Source of the DNA: Bacterioplanes sanyensis
GTDB lineage: Bacteria; Pseudomonadota; Gammaproteobacteria; Pseudomonadales; Oceanobacteraceae
Assembly: GCF_014652515.1 (NCBI RefSeq)
Contig: NZ_BMYY01000005.1
Coordinates: 124,001 to 188,000, forward strand
Length of the DNA stretch: 64,000 nucleotides
Direction: 5' to 3'
Made by a program: the position numbers and the translations under genes. This document shows, in pieces, positions 42,448 through 51,355 of this stretch. Position 1 is the stretch's first letter, and the number at the start of each line of letters is the position of its first letter. The notes below the pieces were generated by a model. It did not search any database. It saw only the letters and a program-made list of their open reading frames with translations, and was not told the DNA's origin.

Positions 42448-43123
42448 TTACAACTCCGACTTATCTGGACAATGGCGCGCTATTATTAGGATTGCGCGCC
42501 CCTTGCCCAGCGCCGATGTTTCAAACTGTGACCAGCTTCAATCAATTGTAATGCTGAGTAACAAGTGTGAGAACTTGGTAAAAAACATGGTTATTTAAAG
42601 CCAGTTTTATCAACACTCCCTCGCCGAGCATTCATCCAATCACCACCCAGCATGCACCGAACAATCTTCGAAATATAAAACCAAAACCGAGCTTTATTTC
42701 TCTGTTTGTCATACCCTCTTGGCCGCTAATTGGCCCGCCTTCGGCGTTGCTCGCACAGGCTTCTGCGATGAACGATCTGGTCGCCCCTCACACCGTGCAA
42801 CCGTGGAAATAATCACTCGTTAAAAATAATAAAATAATCCGAGAAAAAATCAGAATAATTCGGACAAAAACTTATTAAAAAATGAAAACACAGGCCATTA
42901 CAAAATTTCCGCACACAATTAGAAATGTGGCCAAAAATGTCTGCTATGTTCGGTCATACCCAGTCAAAGGAGCTTGCTTGACTGGGTGGTTATAGAGTCA
43001 GTTCTCAGTTTGTGACAATGCCTACCCGCATTGTTTTGGTACGACGATTCCAACTTCATACACTGACAACGGCCCAGCTCAAAAGGCTGGTTAACTTAAT
43101 CGAACCGAATAAAGGAGGCCAAC
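42448..43123. other. Long AT-rich leader region between the protease and GbpA genes
   Basis: This gene-free stretch of 676 bases is clearly more AT-rich than its surroundings, especially 42780-42950. It separates divergent genes, so it holds both promoters. A perfect 10-base stem hairpin at 42958-42987 is listed separately. No tRNA, small open frame or repeat was found. A long 5' leader or small RNA upstream of gbpA is possible. Confidence 0.6.
42958..42987 (+). other. Perfect hairpin in the GbpA leader
   Basis: ACCCAGTCAA pairs with TTGACTGGGT across a 10-base loop (AGGAGCTTGC). It lies about 136 bases before the gbpA start. There is no T-run, so it is not a simple terminator. The loop contains AGGAG, like a ribosome site. 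It may be an mRNA regulatory element or a protein-binding dyad. Confidence 0.6.
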
Positions 43124-44524
43124 ATGACGGTAAGATCCCGCCAGTGGCTATCACCTGCGAGCGCCTTGGGCGCACTGTTTATTTCTGCCCTTATGCCTGC
43201 TCAGAGCCTGGCCCATGGCTACATTTCTGAACCACCTTCCCGCAGCAAACTGTGCGCCACTGGTGATAACAACCAGTGTGGTGCCATCCAATGGGAGCCG
43301 CAAAGTGTCGAAGGCCCGGATCGCTATCCGCAATCCGGCCCAGCCGATGGCAAAATTGCCAGTGGTGGCAACGCCGGTTTTGCCCCACTGGATGTGCAAA
43401 CCAGCAGCCGCTGGAGTAAAACCGCAGTGGCCGGTGGTCCTATCGAAATTGAATGGACGTTTACCGCGCCTCACGTTAGCCGAGATTTTCGTTATTTCAT
43501 CACCAAACCAGGCTGGAACCCTAACGAGCCGCTGACGCGCAACAGCTTTAGCAGCGATCCGTTTTGCACCCATGATGGCAAGCAACAACAACCAGCGAAC
43601 CCGCTGCGTCATAACTGTTATTTGCCCGCCAACCTGAGCGGCTATCACGTTTTACTGGGCGTTTGGGACGTGGGCGACACCGTCAACTCGTTCTACCAGG
43701 TGGTTGATCTGACCATTGCCGGTGGCGATGCCCCCAAATGGACTGACATTGGCGATATCAACCCAGGTCGTCAGTTAATTGCTGGCGATACGGTCATCCT
43801 CCGTTTGTTCGATCAGCAACAGCAAGTGACGTCAATGAGCTGGACTTACGCAGGCGGCGACGATTGGACACAAGCCTTTGCCAGCTGGATCAACCAGCAA
43901 CAGCAAGGCGTATTCGCTGGCGTATTAGATGCTCAAGGAAACATTACCCCCGTTGCCGGTAAAAATGACCTTTGGGTTGCGAGCGACAGTTCACTGCAGC
44001 GAGCAGAACTCAGCTTTGATTTAATTGACCGTGACCCTGTAAGTTTGTCATTAAATAACTTACAAAAAAGCTATCAACTTGACGGCAGTGCATTAGCACT
44101 CAACCTCGACATCACCAGCGAGCAGCCATTAAACCTGGACGTTAGCTTGTACCGCCAGCAGCAGTTGCTGAGCAGTAAAAAAGCCGAGCTAAATCAGCAA
44201 TTAATGCTGCCTTTAAACGTGAACAATCCACTCCCCGGAGATTACCGCTTAGTGATCGCCGCCAGTAACGATCAAGGCGTGACGGAACAGTTCAGCTACG
44301 ACTTTAACGTCACATTGAGCAACAGTGATTACGACTATGTGTACCCCAACCAACACGCGCAATACCGTGCCGGTGATCGCGTCTTGGCTGAGGACGGTCG
44401 TGTATATCAATGCAAACCGCATCCATACGCAGGTTGGTGCCGTATTTATCGCGCCGCCGACCCTGCCTATGCCCCTGGAGTTGGCCGTGCCTGGCAAGAC
44501 GCCTGGGTACTGATTGGCCAATAG
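43124..44524 (+). CDS. gbpA: GbpA-type chitin-binding lytic polysaccharide monooxygenase (AA10)
   Basis: The 466-residue secreted protein has a signal peptide ending at LAH. Mature His1 is His31, which with His117 (APHVSRDF) forms the copper histidine brace. The order matches Vibrio GbpA: AA10 catalytic domain (31-205), GbpA2-like (about 210-310), GbpA3-like (about 315-405) and a C-terminal chitin-binding module. That module has YQCKPHPYAGWCRIY and AWQDAW, a CBM73-like pattern. It oxidatively cuts chitin, and GbpA also mediates attachment to chitin and mucin. The ribosome site AAAGGAGG is excellent. No chitinase genes are in this window. Confidence 0.94.
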   Translation: MTVRSRQWLSPASALGALFISALMPAQSLAHGYISEPPSRSKLCATGDNNQCGAIQWEPQSVEGPDRYPQSGPADGKIASGGNAGFAPLDVQTSSRWSKTAVAGGPIEIEWTFTAPHVSRDFRYFITKPGWNPNEPLTRNSFSSDPFCTHDGKQQQPANPLRHNCYLPANLSGYHVLLGVWDVGDTVNSFYQVVDLTIAGGDAPKWTDIGDINPGRQLIAGDTVILRLFDQQQQVTSMSWTYAGGDDWTQAFASWINQQQQGVFAGVLDAQGNITPVAGKNDLWVASDSSLQRAELSFDLIDRDPVSLSLNNLQKSYQLDGSALALNLDITSEQPLNLDVSLYRQQQLLSSKKAELNQQLMLPLNVNNPLPGDYRLVIAASNDQGVTEQFSYDFNVTLSNSDYDYVYPNQHAQYRAGDRVLAEDGRVYQCKPHPYAGWCRIYRAADPAYAPGVGRAWQDAWVLIGQ

Positions 44525-44547
44525 GCACTCACAAGGTGTCTAACAAC

Positions 44548-44573
44548 ACCCTGCCCAACCCGGGCGGGGTTTA
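44548..44573 (+). terminator. Probable terminator of gbpA
   Basis: ACCCTGCCC and GGGCGGGGT form a nine-base stem with one G-T pair and a five-base loop, followed by TTT. It lies 24 bases after the gbpA stop codon. The T-run is short. Confidence 0.65.
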
Positions 44574-44636
44574 ACCCAAAGCCTCTGATATGCAGTGTTA
44601 TCGAAGTGGGGTAGCTATCGATAAGGATCAACAAGC

Positions 44637-46388
44637 ATGAAAAAAATAACTTGGATGAGTGGGATTTTTCTATCCGTTGTTTTAAACCAGGCCCAGGCCA
44701 TCGACGAACCCACGCAATGGGTCAAGGTCGCCGAAGACAAGCCTTTTTCTGCCGACTACGACTGGCAATCGGGCTGGAACAACACGGGTTCCCATCAACT
44801 CACCATTGAGCGTGACGGCGCCAGCTTTCTAAAGCTGCACTTTGATCAGTTTCAACTGCCTGCGGGCATGACGCTGGTGGTCAGCAACCTGGATGGCAGC
44901 GAGCAATATCGCTACCCAGGTGGCACCGCCTCTGTTCGCACCCAAGCCACACACACAGATGCAAATGGCTTTGCGGCCATGTCGATCAGTGCCGACAGCG
45001 TAATCGTCAGCGTCGAAGGTACACCCTCCGGTAACAGCGATGCCGAAGTCAGCATCGATCAAATACAGCAAGGCTTTTCACCCGTAGAGCTCAGTCAGGG
45101 GCCAGATATGTCGATCATGTCGACCTGTGGTGCCATGGAGCGTCGAGACGTGATGTGTTGGTCTGATAGCCATCCACGCGAATTTGAGCGCTCAAGAGCC
45201 ACGGCCAAATTGCTGTTTAATGGCGGCGTTTGCACCGCTTGGCGCGTTGGTAAAGAAAACCGAGTGATGACCAATAATCACTGCATTTCCTCGGCTAGCG
45301 AAGTTGCTAATGCCGAAGTTTGGTTTAATTATCAGCACACCAGTTGCAATGGCAACAGCCTGGCACCGGTCACTAAAGTAACGGGTAGTCAGCTATTGGC
45401 CACCGATTATCAACTCGACTTTACTTTATTTACTGTTAACAATTTTGAACAGTTGCAAGGATTTGGTTATTACGGTTTGGATGTGCGCGAACCGGTCGTG
45501 GGCGAAGGCATTTTCATCCCCCAACACGGAGCTGGCAATCCTAAGGAATTATCGATCGAATCCGATCGCAATAGCTCCGGCCAGTGTGAAATTGACGTCG
45601 CCGTTACCGGTGGACGTGGCAGCAACACAGACACCGGCTACTTGTGCGATACCATTGGTGGCAGTTCCGGCTCACCGGTTTTGGCCGATTCCAGCAATAA
45701 AGTCATTGCTTTGCACCACTTTGGCGGCTGCCCGAATCAAGGGGTTTTGATTGAGCGAATTTGGCCGAAAATCAGCGACTTTTTTGATGGCATCCCAGAC
45801 AACGATAACGGCGATGGCGGCCAACAAGCACCTGTAGCCGATTTTACCGTGACCACCGCGCAATTGACGGCGAGCTTCAACAACCAAAGTCGCGACCCGG
45901 ATGGCACCATCAGTGCTTATCAGTGGGACTTTGGCGATGGTAATGATGCCAGTAACGCCAGCCCTACTCACACCTACCGTGCGGCCGGAGATTACATGGT
46001 TACCCTCACCGTCACCGATAACGACGGTCTCACCGACACCACCAGCAAGACCGTTTCTGTGCAGACCGATGATGGCATCCCAGTTTTAAACCCAGGCGAC
46101 GTTGTCACGGATTTATCCCTATCATCGGGTAATTGGTTGATGTACAAAATCGAGCTTCCGCGCAGCGCACGTGATCTGAGTGTGCGCATGTACGGTGGCT
46201 TTGGTGATGCCGATTTATACCTACGTGCAGCCCAGCAGCCAGATCGCAGCAACTACGACTGCCGCCCCTACAGCAGCGGTAATAGTGAAACCTGCTCTAT
46301 CGCAGCACCTACCAGCACAACTTATTACGTTGGTATTCGCGCATTTCGTAGCTTTTCTGGCGTAAGCTTGGAAATGAATTACCAATAA
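44637..46388 (+). CDS. Secreted lysyl-endopeptidase-like serine protease with PKD and PPC domains
   Basis: The 583-residue protein has a signal peptide (about 1-21) and an N-terminal prodomain (about 25-160). A trypsin-fold domain of the Achromobacter lysyl endopeptidase type follows, with His215 (TNNHC), Asp261 (LDFTLF) and Ser344 (GSSGSP). A PKD domain (about 398-475) and a C-terminal PPC domain (about 485-583) follow, typical of secreted marine proteases. Many cysteines in the catalytic domain support disulfides. P1 preference for lysine is likely from the family but not proven. It follows gbpA and may be co-regulated with chitin colonisation. Confidence 0.9.
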   Translation: MKKITWMSGIFLSVVLNQAQAIDEPTQWVKVAEDKPFSADYDWQSGWNNTGSHQLTIERDGASFLKLHFDQFQLPAGMTLVVSNLDGSEQYRYPGGTASVRTQATHTDANGFAAMSISADSVIVSVEGTPSGNSDAEVSIDQIQQGFSPVELSQGPDMSIMSTCGAMERRDVMCWSDSHPREFERSRATAKLLFNGGVCTAWRVGKENRVMTNNHCISSASEVANAEVWFNYQHTSCNGNSLAPVTKVTGSQLLATDYQLDFTLFTVNNFEQLQGFGYYGLDVREPVVGEGIFIPQHGAGNPKELSIESDRNSSGQCEIDVAVTGGRGSNTDTGYLCDTIGGSSGSPVLADSSNKVIALHHFGGCPNQGVLIERIWPKISDFFDGIPDNDNGDGGQQAPVADFTVTTAQLTASFNNQSRDPDGTISAYQWDFGDGNDASNASPTHTYRAAGDYMVTLTVTDNDGLTDTTSKTVSVQTDDGIPVLNPGDVVTDLSLSSGNWLMYKIELPRSARDLSVRMYGGFGDADLYLRAAQQPDRSNYDCRPYSSGNSETCSIAAPTSTTYYVGIRAFRSFSGVSLEMNYQ

Positions 46389-46529
46389 TCCCCCGCCAAC
46401 GCCACCACCGCCGGCATCCTGTCGGCGGTTGTTCATTGCTTCTGGCCGGTGCTAGAGTAACTCTAAGGCGAGTAGCTCAGCATGGCTATTTTGCCAGCCA
46501 TTGTTACCATTAATGACTAGGAGTAGTTC

Positions 46530-47090
46530 ATGGCCAAGGTGGTCGTATTTATTGCAGACGGCAGTGAAGAAATTGAAACCCTGACCTGTATTGATGTGTT
46601 GCGCCGTGCTGGCATTGACACCACGGTGGCTGCCGCCAGTAGCCAAACCCAGATTACCGCAGCTCACGGTGTTAGGGTGCAGGCAGATTGCGTGGCAGCA
46701 GATTGCCAACAACAGCAATGGGATGCTGTGGTATTGCCAGGTGGTATGCCTGGTGCTGAAAATTTAAATAAGCATCCTGCCGTTAAAGACATTGTCATGC
46801 GCCAACATGAGCGTGAAGGCTGGATTGCTGCTATTTGTGCATCGCCAGCCGTGGTATTAGCCGATTACCAGTTACTCAATGGTCGTCGTGCGACGTGCTA
46901 CCCAGGATTTGAAGAAAAATTATTGGAGTCTGCCACCATGTGCGTGACAGAACCTATCATTGTCGACGGGCACTTCATTACCAGCCGTGGGCCAGCTACC
47001 GCCATGGTGTTTGCATTGCGCGTTGTCGCTGCGGTGGCCGGTGATGAAAAAGCACATGGCATCGCTAAAGATTTACTACTAGTGTCCTGA
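46530..47090 (+). CDS. yajL: DJ-1/YajL-family protein with repeat-supplied stop
   Basis: This 186-residue protein has the DJ-1 fold. It carries the conserved Glu in GSEEIE, the nucleophilic Cys in ICASPAVV and the motif VVLPGGMPGAENL. DJ-1/YajL proteins protect against oxidative or glyoxal stress; the exact activity is debated. It is about ten residues shorter than E. coli YajL. The last two codons and the stop (GTG TCC TGA) lie inside the MITE that starts at 47079, so the insertion trimmed the original C-terminus. The fold should still be complete. Confidence 0.88.
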   Translation: MAKVVVFIADGSEEIETLTCIDVLRRAGIDTTVAAASSQTQITAAHGVRVQADCVAADCQQQQWDAVVLPGGMPGAENLNKHPAVKDIVMRQHEREGWIAAICASPAVVLADYQLLNGRRATCYPGFEEKLLESATMCVTEPIIVDGHFITSRGPATAMVFALRVVAAVAGDEKAHGIAKDLLLVS

Positions 47091-47345
47091 GTCAGGAGTT
47101 CGTATATTTTCAGAGCGAATGGAAAGCGCTAGTACAAGGCGCTGTTCGCAGGAGATATCGGGATCTTTTCAAGGGCAGCAACGCCGTAATGGGGCTTTCC
47201 ATTCGTTCCTTTGGGGCGCCCCTTCAAGCCCTCTGGCGTCGTTCTGCCGCTTGCCAATGGAACCACCATTGCCTGTAAGGCACGCCTCGCCAGAGAACTT
47301 GGATGGCCCGCTGAAAGCATGCGAACTTCAGACTCAGGACACGAG
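47079..47345. repeat. MITE-like element, long copy (267 bp)
   Basis: The terminal inverted repeats (CTAGTGTCCTGAGTCAGGAG at the left; CTTCAGACTCAGGACACGAG at the right) match at 17 of 20 positions. The first 65 bases match the short copy at 33848-33932 in inverted orientation; the central ~182 bases are absent there. Inside, CGAATGGAAAGC and GCTTTCCATTCG form a second inverted pair. It has no transposase. The left end supplies the stop codon of the YajL-like gene, and the right end is 14 bases before the next gene's start. Confidence 0.85.
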
Positions 47346-47359
47346 CATAGGGTGATTTT

Positions 47360-48181
47360 ATGCAGTCAGGTTGCCGACCATGGTTAGTGAGATGGATTCC
47401 AGCACTGCTGATTATGTTGCTAAGTCAGGCTCACAGTGAAGACGCAGCACAACCTAGCGTCAGCATTGCCGTCGGCTCATGGCCGCCCTTTTTAAGCACG
47501 ACCCAACAACACCAAGGCCATATCGCCCATCTTATTCATGGTGTATTTGCTAGCCAAGGATATAAAGTAGAGCTGCACTTTATGCCTTGGGCCCGCGCCT
47601 ACCGGGAAGCAGCTGCTGGGCATCACGATGCCACTGCCATTTGGATGGATGAAGAAGAAAGGCATTTAGATTTTCACTACAGTGCACCCGTGATGGATGA
47701 AACCTTTGTATTATTTCACCGTCGGCAAACCCCAGTGCAATGGCAGCAATTCTCTGATCTAGCTGATTTATCCCTTGGAGGTGGCATCGCTTACAGCTAT
47801 GGCCCAGCCTTCGATCAAGCCATTGAGCAAGGCGTCTTAACCCTACAACGCGTATCCACCACTGAACAGAATTTAAAACGCTTGGATGCAGGCTATATTG
47901 ATGCCTTCCCAGAAGAAATCAGCGTTGGCTATTTTAACTTGCGCCAGCTCTCCGACCTTAAGCACTCGATAACCCACCACCCCAAGCCCATTTCAAAAAA
48001 TCAGAGCTTTGTATTGTTTCCACGCACCCAAGAGCGCAGCAAGGTATTATTGCGACACTTCAACAACGGGCTAAAACAGCTGCGAGAAAACGGACGCTAT
48101 CAGCAATATTTTGATGACTTTAACGCTGGCAAGTATGACCCTATGTATAACGACGTTTCTGAGCAGTTAAGTGATAAGTAA
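47360..48181 (+). CDS. Periplasmic solute-binding protein family 3
   Basis: The 273-residue protein has a signal peptide (about 1-26) and the SBP_bac_3 fold. Segments include VSIAVGSWPPFLS, MPWARAYREAAAG and DATAIWMDEEERHLDFHYSAPV. Such proteins bind amino acids for ABC transporters or act as free sensors. No permease or ATPase gene is adjacent, so it may be a stand-alone member. ATG 47360 lies 14 bases after the MITE, so its promoter may be in or upstream of the element. Confidence 0.82.
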   Translation: MQSGCRPWLVRWIPALLIMLLSQAHSEDAAQPSVSIAVGSWPPFLSTTQQHQGHIAHLIHGVFASQGYKVELHFMPWARAYREAAAGHHDATAIWMDEEERHLDFHYSAPVMDETFVLFHRRQTPVQWQQFSDLADLSLGGGIAYSYGPAFDQAIEQGVLTLQRVSTTEQNLKRLDAGYIDAFPEEISVGYFNLRQLSDLKHSITHHPKPISKNQSFVLFPRTQERSKVLLRHFNNGLKQLRENGRYQQYFDDFNAGKYDPMYNDVSEQLSDK

Positions 48182-48233
48182 TTGCGAGGAAATGGCTCTG
48201 CATCGACTAGCCCGCGATACAGAGCCCAGTTGA

Positions 48234-50084
48234 TCAATCACCACCAGCCAACTGGCCACCCTTCGCTGCTGGTTGACGTTGAGCAATGTAACGGTCGATG
48301 CTGTTTTCTAGCAAAGCCATTGGCAAAGCGCCATTGCGCAGCATTTCATCGTGAAAATCAGCCAAGTCAAACTGTTCTCCTAATTGCTGCTGGGCACGCT
48401 CACGTAGCTCCAGAATTTTCATCATACCAACTTTATAAGCCGTCGCCTGACCTGGCATAACGATATAGCGCTCGATTTCTGACACCACATCGGACATGGC
48501 AGTGCCAGTATTGGCCGCCATATAATCAATGGCTTGCTCTCGCGTCCAGCGCTTAGCATGAATACCTGTATCCACCACTAAGCGCACGGCGCGAAACAAT
48601 TCAGCCTGTAACCGTCCAACATTATCCAATGGTTGTTGCTGCAATCCCATTTCCCACGCTAGATATTCAGCATACAAAGCCCAACCTTCGGTAAAGGCAG
48701 TAAACGGAGAGGCACGGCGAATAAAGGGCAAACCTTCGGCCTCCATCGCTAAGGCAATTTGAAAATGATGTCCAGGCACGGCTTCATGGTAAGCCAACGT
48801 GCGCATACTATATTTAGGCGTGGCTTCAATGTCATATAAATTGGCAAAAAAACGCCCTGGCCGGCTGCCATCAATCGAAGGATGCATGTAATACGCACCC
48901 GGTGCCGTTTTCTCTTTGAACAATGGAATACGGCGCACTTCAACATCCGCCTTGGGAGTACGGCCGAACACGCCCGCTAGATTTGCCTCTGCTTCATCGA
49001 TGATGCTGCGGTAATCCTGTAGAATTTTCTCTCGCCCAGCATCTGTGTCTGGATAATATTGGTCCGAACGCTCGGCCAAGGCTTTAATCGCCGTTGCAAA
49101 GTCGTCGCTTTGCGTGACCCCTTGTTGCTGCAAAATACGAATAATTTCAGCCTGAATTCGCGCAACCTCATTGAGACCAATGGCATGAATGCGGTCTGGG
49201 CTCAAATCGGTAGTAGTTTGGCGCCGCAGTTGATGGCGATAGTAGTCGTCGCCATTGGGGAGCTTCCAAACACCATCGTCCGTTGTCGTTTGTGGTCGCA
49301 AAGCGGTGAAGTAGTCGATCAAGCGCTGGTAAGCCGGATACACTTGCCCTTCAATTGCCGCCGCTGTTTGTGACAATAACGGCGCACGTTCGCTAACCGC
49401 CACTTCAGACTCAGCCAGTCGCTTTTCGAGAGAGGTGTATAAGATGTTTTCCGCCGGTGCAGCGGCAACAAACCCCTGCATTTCATCCAGCACCCGATCA
49501 ACGACAAATCTCGGCGGCAGCACGCCGCGCCGCTCTCGCTCCCGTAAGCCTTGTAACAGCTGCTGGAACTGAGTATCCACCGCACTTAAGCGTGCTAAAT
49601 AGTGCTCAACGGATTCAAGGTCGGTGATTTGGTGCTGTGAATCCATAAAGCTGGGGAACCAGTTCTGCACACCAAATAGCTGATTCACCGGATAGTCATG
49701 AAAACGAAAGCGATAGCCTTCGATTTCCTGATTCGCTAAATAAAGAGCGACAGCTTTCGATAAACGCTCCTGCTCCGACAGCTGTGCATCATCATATTGC
49801 AGCAGTACTTCACGCCCTTTAAGCACTCGCTGGTAAAACGCCTCATAACGCTCAGGGCTTAAGTCATTGAGTCGAGCATTATGGCCATCAATACCGACGG
49901 TTTCGAGAAAGCCCAACGAGGTCAGTTGCTGGGGTTGGGTAAGCGCCTCTTTCAATAGCTCTCGGTTTAGGTAGTTATTGAGATAGAACGGCTTCTCTGC
50001 ATACCATTCGTGCGCTGCAAAACCAGTCGCTAATACCACTGCTGATAAACTAACAGCGCCAGTCCATTTTAATAGTCGCTTCAT
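48234..50084 (-). CDS. DUF885 family protein (metallopeptidase-like lipoprotein or membrane protein)
   Basis: The protein of about 616 residues has an N-terminal signal anchor (WTGAVSLSAVVLATGFAA) and the DUF885 fold. The HExxxGHH zinc-like motif is HEAVPGHHF. A downstream TEGWALYAE motif supplies the likely third zinc ligand. The family resembles gluzincin carboxypeptidases, but few members are characterised. Start MKRLLKW at 50084 is preferred over the longer frame to 50123. It is monocistronic, with an uncharacterised membrane protein gene upstream. Confidence 0.83.
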   Translation of the reverse strand: MKRLLKWTGAVSLSAVVLATGFAAHEWYAEKPFYLNNYLNRELLKEALTQPQQLTSLGFLETVGIDGHNARLNDLSPERYEAFYQRVLKGREVLLQYDDAQLSEQERLSKAVALYLANQEIEGYRFRFHDYPVNQLFGVQNWFPSFMDSQHQITDLESVEHYLARLSAVDTQFQQLLQGLRERERRGVLPPRFVVDRVLDEMQGFVAAAPAENILYTSLEKRLAESEVAVSERAPLLSQTAAAIEGQVYPAYQRLIDYFTALRPQTTTDDGVWKLPNGDDYYRHQLRRQTTTDLSPDRIHAIGLNEVARIQAEIIRILQQQGVTQSDDFATAIKALAERSDQYYPDTDAGREKILQDYRSIIDEAEANLAGVFGRTPKADVEVRRIPLFKEKTAPGAYYMHPSIDGSRPGRFFANLYDIEATPKYSMRTLAYHEAVPGHHFQIALAMEAEGLPFIRRASPFTAFTEGWALYAEYLAWEMGLQQQPLDNVGRLQAELFRAVRLVVDTGIHAKRWTREQAIDYMAANTGTAMSDVVSEIERYIVMPGQATAYKVGMMKILELRERAQQQLGEQFDLADFHDEMLRNGALPMALLENSIDRYIAQRQPAAKGGQLAGGD

Positions 50085-50199
50085 CGTGATGCGATCCCTT
50101 AATATCAAAAACCCAGCCATCATAAGACTGGCCTCTGCTATGCAGCAAGGACTCTTTGTTCCAGTTTTTGATACCCAAGGGACCTCGGAGCGATGATGG

Positions 50200-50721
50200 C
50201 TATGAACTTGGAATACTCTCGCACATCGTCTTTAGACTGGCATTATCGAGCACAGAAAATGAGGCAATGCGTACTTGATACTCTCCCAGCTTACCCGCCA
50301 TGGCTGGTGGCAATGGCAACTGTACTTGTGCTCGATCACCCGGGAAAATACTGCTCAGATCAGACAGCCACTTGGTTTCACTGACAATGGCAATACCGGC
50401 GTCGTCGACTAACGATATTTCCAGGTGAACTTTGCTAATGGTGTGCTGGCTGTTGTTATCAATGGCCACCGATAATACCGGTACACGCTCGCCAGCAGTC
50501 ACGCGAAAGCCGCTGATTTTCACTTGGTCATTGAGGGTGCCGGCCAAGTAGCGCTGCGCCTCTTGCTCATCCGACAGCTCGATTAATGCTTGAACTCCAC
50601 CAATGCCAGCGTTAACTAGGCCACCCACGGCTGCCAGCAACAAAAACAATGTGCCCAACAAATAGCAAGTGGCAATCCACCAAACTGAGTTGCGCTTATA
50701 AACGACTTGAGGCTCTGACAT
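50200..50721 (-). CDS. Uncharacterised one-pass membrane protein
   Basis: The 173-residue protein has one N-terminal membrane helix (IATCYLLGTLFLLLAAVGGL). A periplasmic or cytoplasmic region follows with an Ig-like beta pattern (VPVLSVAIDNNSQHTISKVHLEISLVDD). I do not recognise a family. It starts 19 bases downstream of a terminator that separates it from the DUF805 gene, so it has its own transcription unit or is read through. Confidence 0.65.
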   Translation of the reverse strand: MSEPQVVYKRNSVWWIATCYLLGTLFLLLAAVGGLVNAGIGGVQALIELSDEQEAQRYLAGTLNDQVKISGFRVTAGERVPVLSVAIDNNSQHTISKVHLEISLVDDAGIAIVSETKWLSDLSSIFPGDRAQVQLPLPPAMAGKLGEYQVRIASFSVLDNASLKTMCESIPSS

Positions 50722-50739
50722 GATTCTTCCTTGATATAG

Positions 50740-50764
50740 AAAAAGCGGCCGATTGGCCGCTTTT
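50740..50764 (-). terminator. Terminator of the DUF805 gene
   Basis: The stem AAAAGCGGCC pairs with GGCCGCTTTT over ten bases with a four-base loop (GATT). On the minus strand it ends in a T-run (complement of 50740-50744). It lies about 30 bases after the DUF805 stop; the symmetric T-run could work in both directions. Confidence 0.9.
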
Positions 50765-50796
50765 AGAAACTGCTCTGCCTTAGTGCAAAACGGTTA

Positions 50797-51147
50797 TTAA
50801 GCTGCTGCCAGCTTAGGTGACTCACCGAAGCGGTTGTCTTCATCACGGCTATCTTGTACTAGGAAGACAATCAATACTAGGTTGGCAATTGGAACAAATG
50901 CCAACAGCACCCACCAGCCACTGCGATTAGTATCATGCAAGCGACGCACGCACACAGATAGACTTGGAATAAACAACAGTAACGAATAAGCGATAGAAAT
51001 GTAGCCAGGCGAACCTACGGCAAAGTCAATTGCCACTGCGACAGCATAAAAAACGATGTAGAACAGGATAAACATCCAATATTCTTTACGACGAGCACGA
51101 TCAGAGAAGTTAAAGTAGTTTTTTAACGCTTGGATATACCAGTTCAT
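50797..51147 (-). CDS. DUF805 inner-membrane protein (YhaH type)
   Basis: This 116-residue protein fits DUF805. It has the N-terminal WYIQALKNYFNFSDRARRKEYW, then four membrane helices with the conserved RRLHDTNRSGWW loop. Its function is unknown; it is common next to stress or membrane genes. The ribosome site GGAGAAA is good. It follows an inverted-repeat-rich upstream region (51199-51256) and is followed by a strong terminator. Confidence 0.9.
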   Translation of the reverse strand: MNWYIQALKNYFNFSDRARRKEYWMFILFYIVFYAVAVAIDFAVGSPGYISIAYSLLLFIPSLSVCVRRLHDTNRSGWWVLLAFVPIANLVLIVFLVQDSRDEDNRFGESPKLAAA

Positions 51148-51198
51148 GGTTTTTCTCCGTATTTAATGGGCCAAAAAATGGCGCCAGGCATGCGTCCC

Positions 51199-51256
51199 TG
51201 CGCCAAGGTCAAGAAAAGTAAGCCTTTATCACGCCAAGTTCAAGCACCTTGGCGCA
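51199..51256. repeat. Inverted repeat upstream of the DUF805 gene
   Basis: TGCGCCAAGGT (51199-51209) is repeated inverted as ACCTTGGCGCA (51246-51256), a perfect 11-base dyad 36 bases apart. A third CGCCAAG lies between them. This may be an operator or a long hairpin in the 5' leader. Confidence 0.6.
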
Positions 51257-51355
51257 AAAAACCAACAGGGTGATGACTGCATCACAGTCACACTGTTAAC
51301 GCCGTTGTAGGCCAATGTTGATGCATTCAACAGAATCCGCCGCAACAACGGTCAA

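Noticed and set aside
43151-43648. 165-residue minus-strand frame in gbpA
   Set aside because: Antisense to the conserved AA10 domain; no supporting features.
47119-47355. 78-residue frame in the long MITE
   Set aside because: It starts and ends within repeat sequence and has no recognisable protein features.
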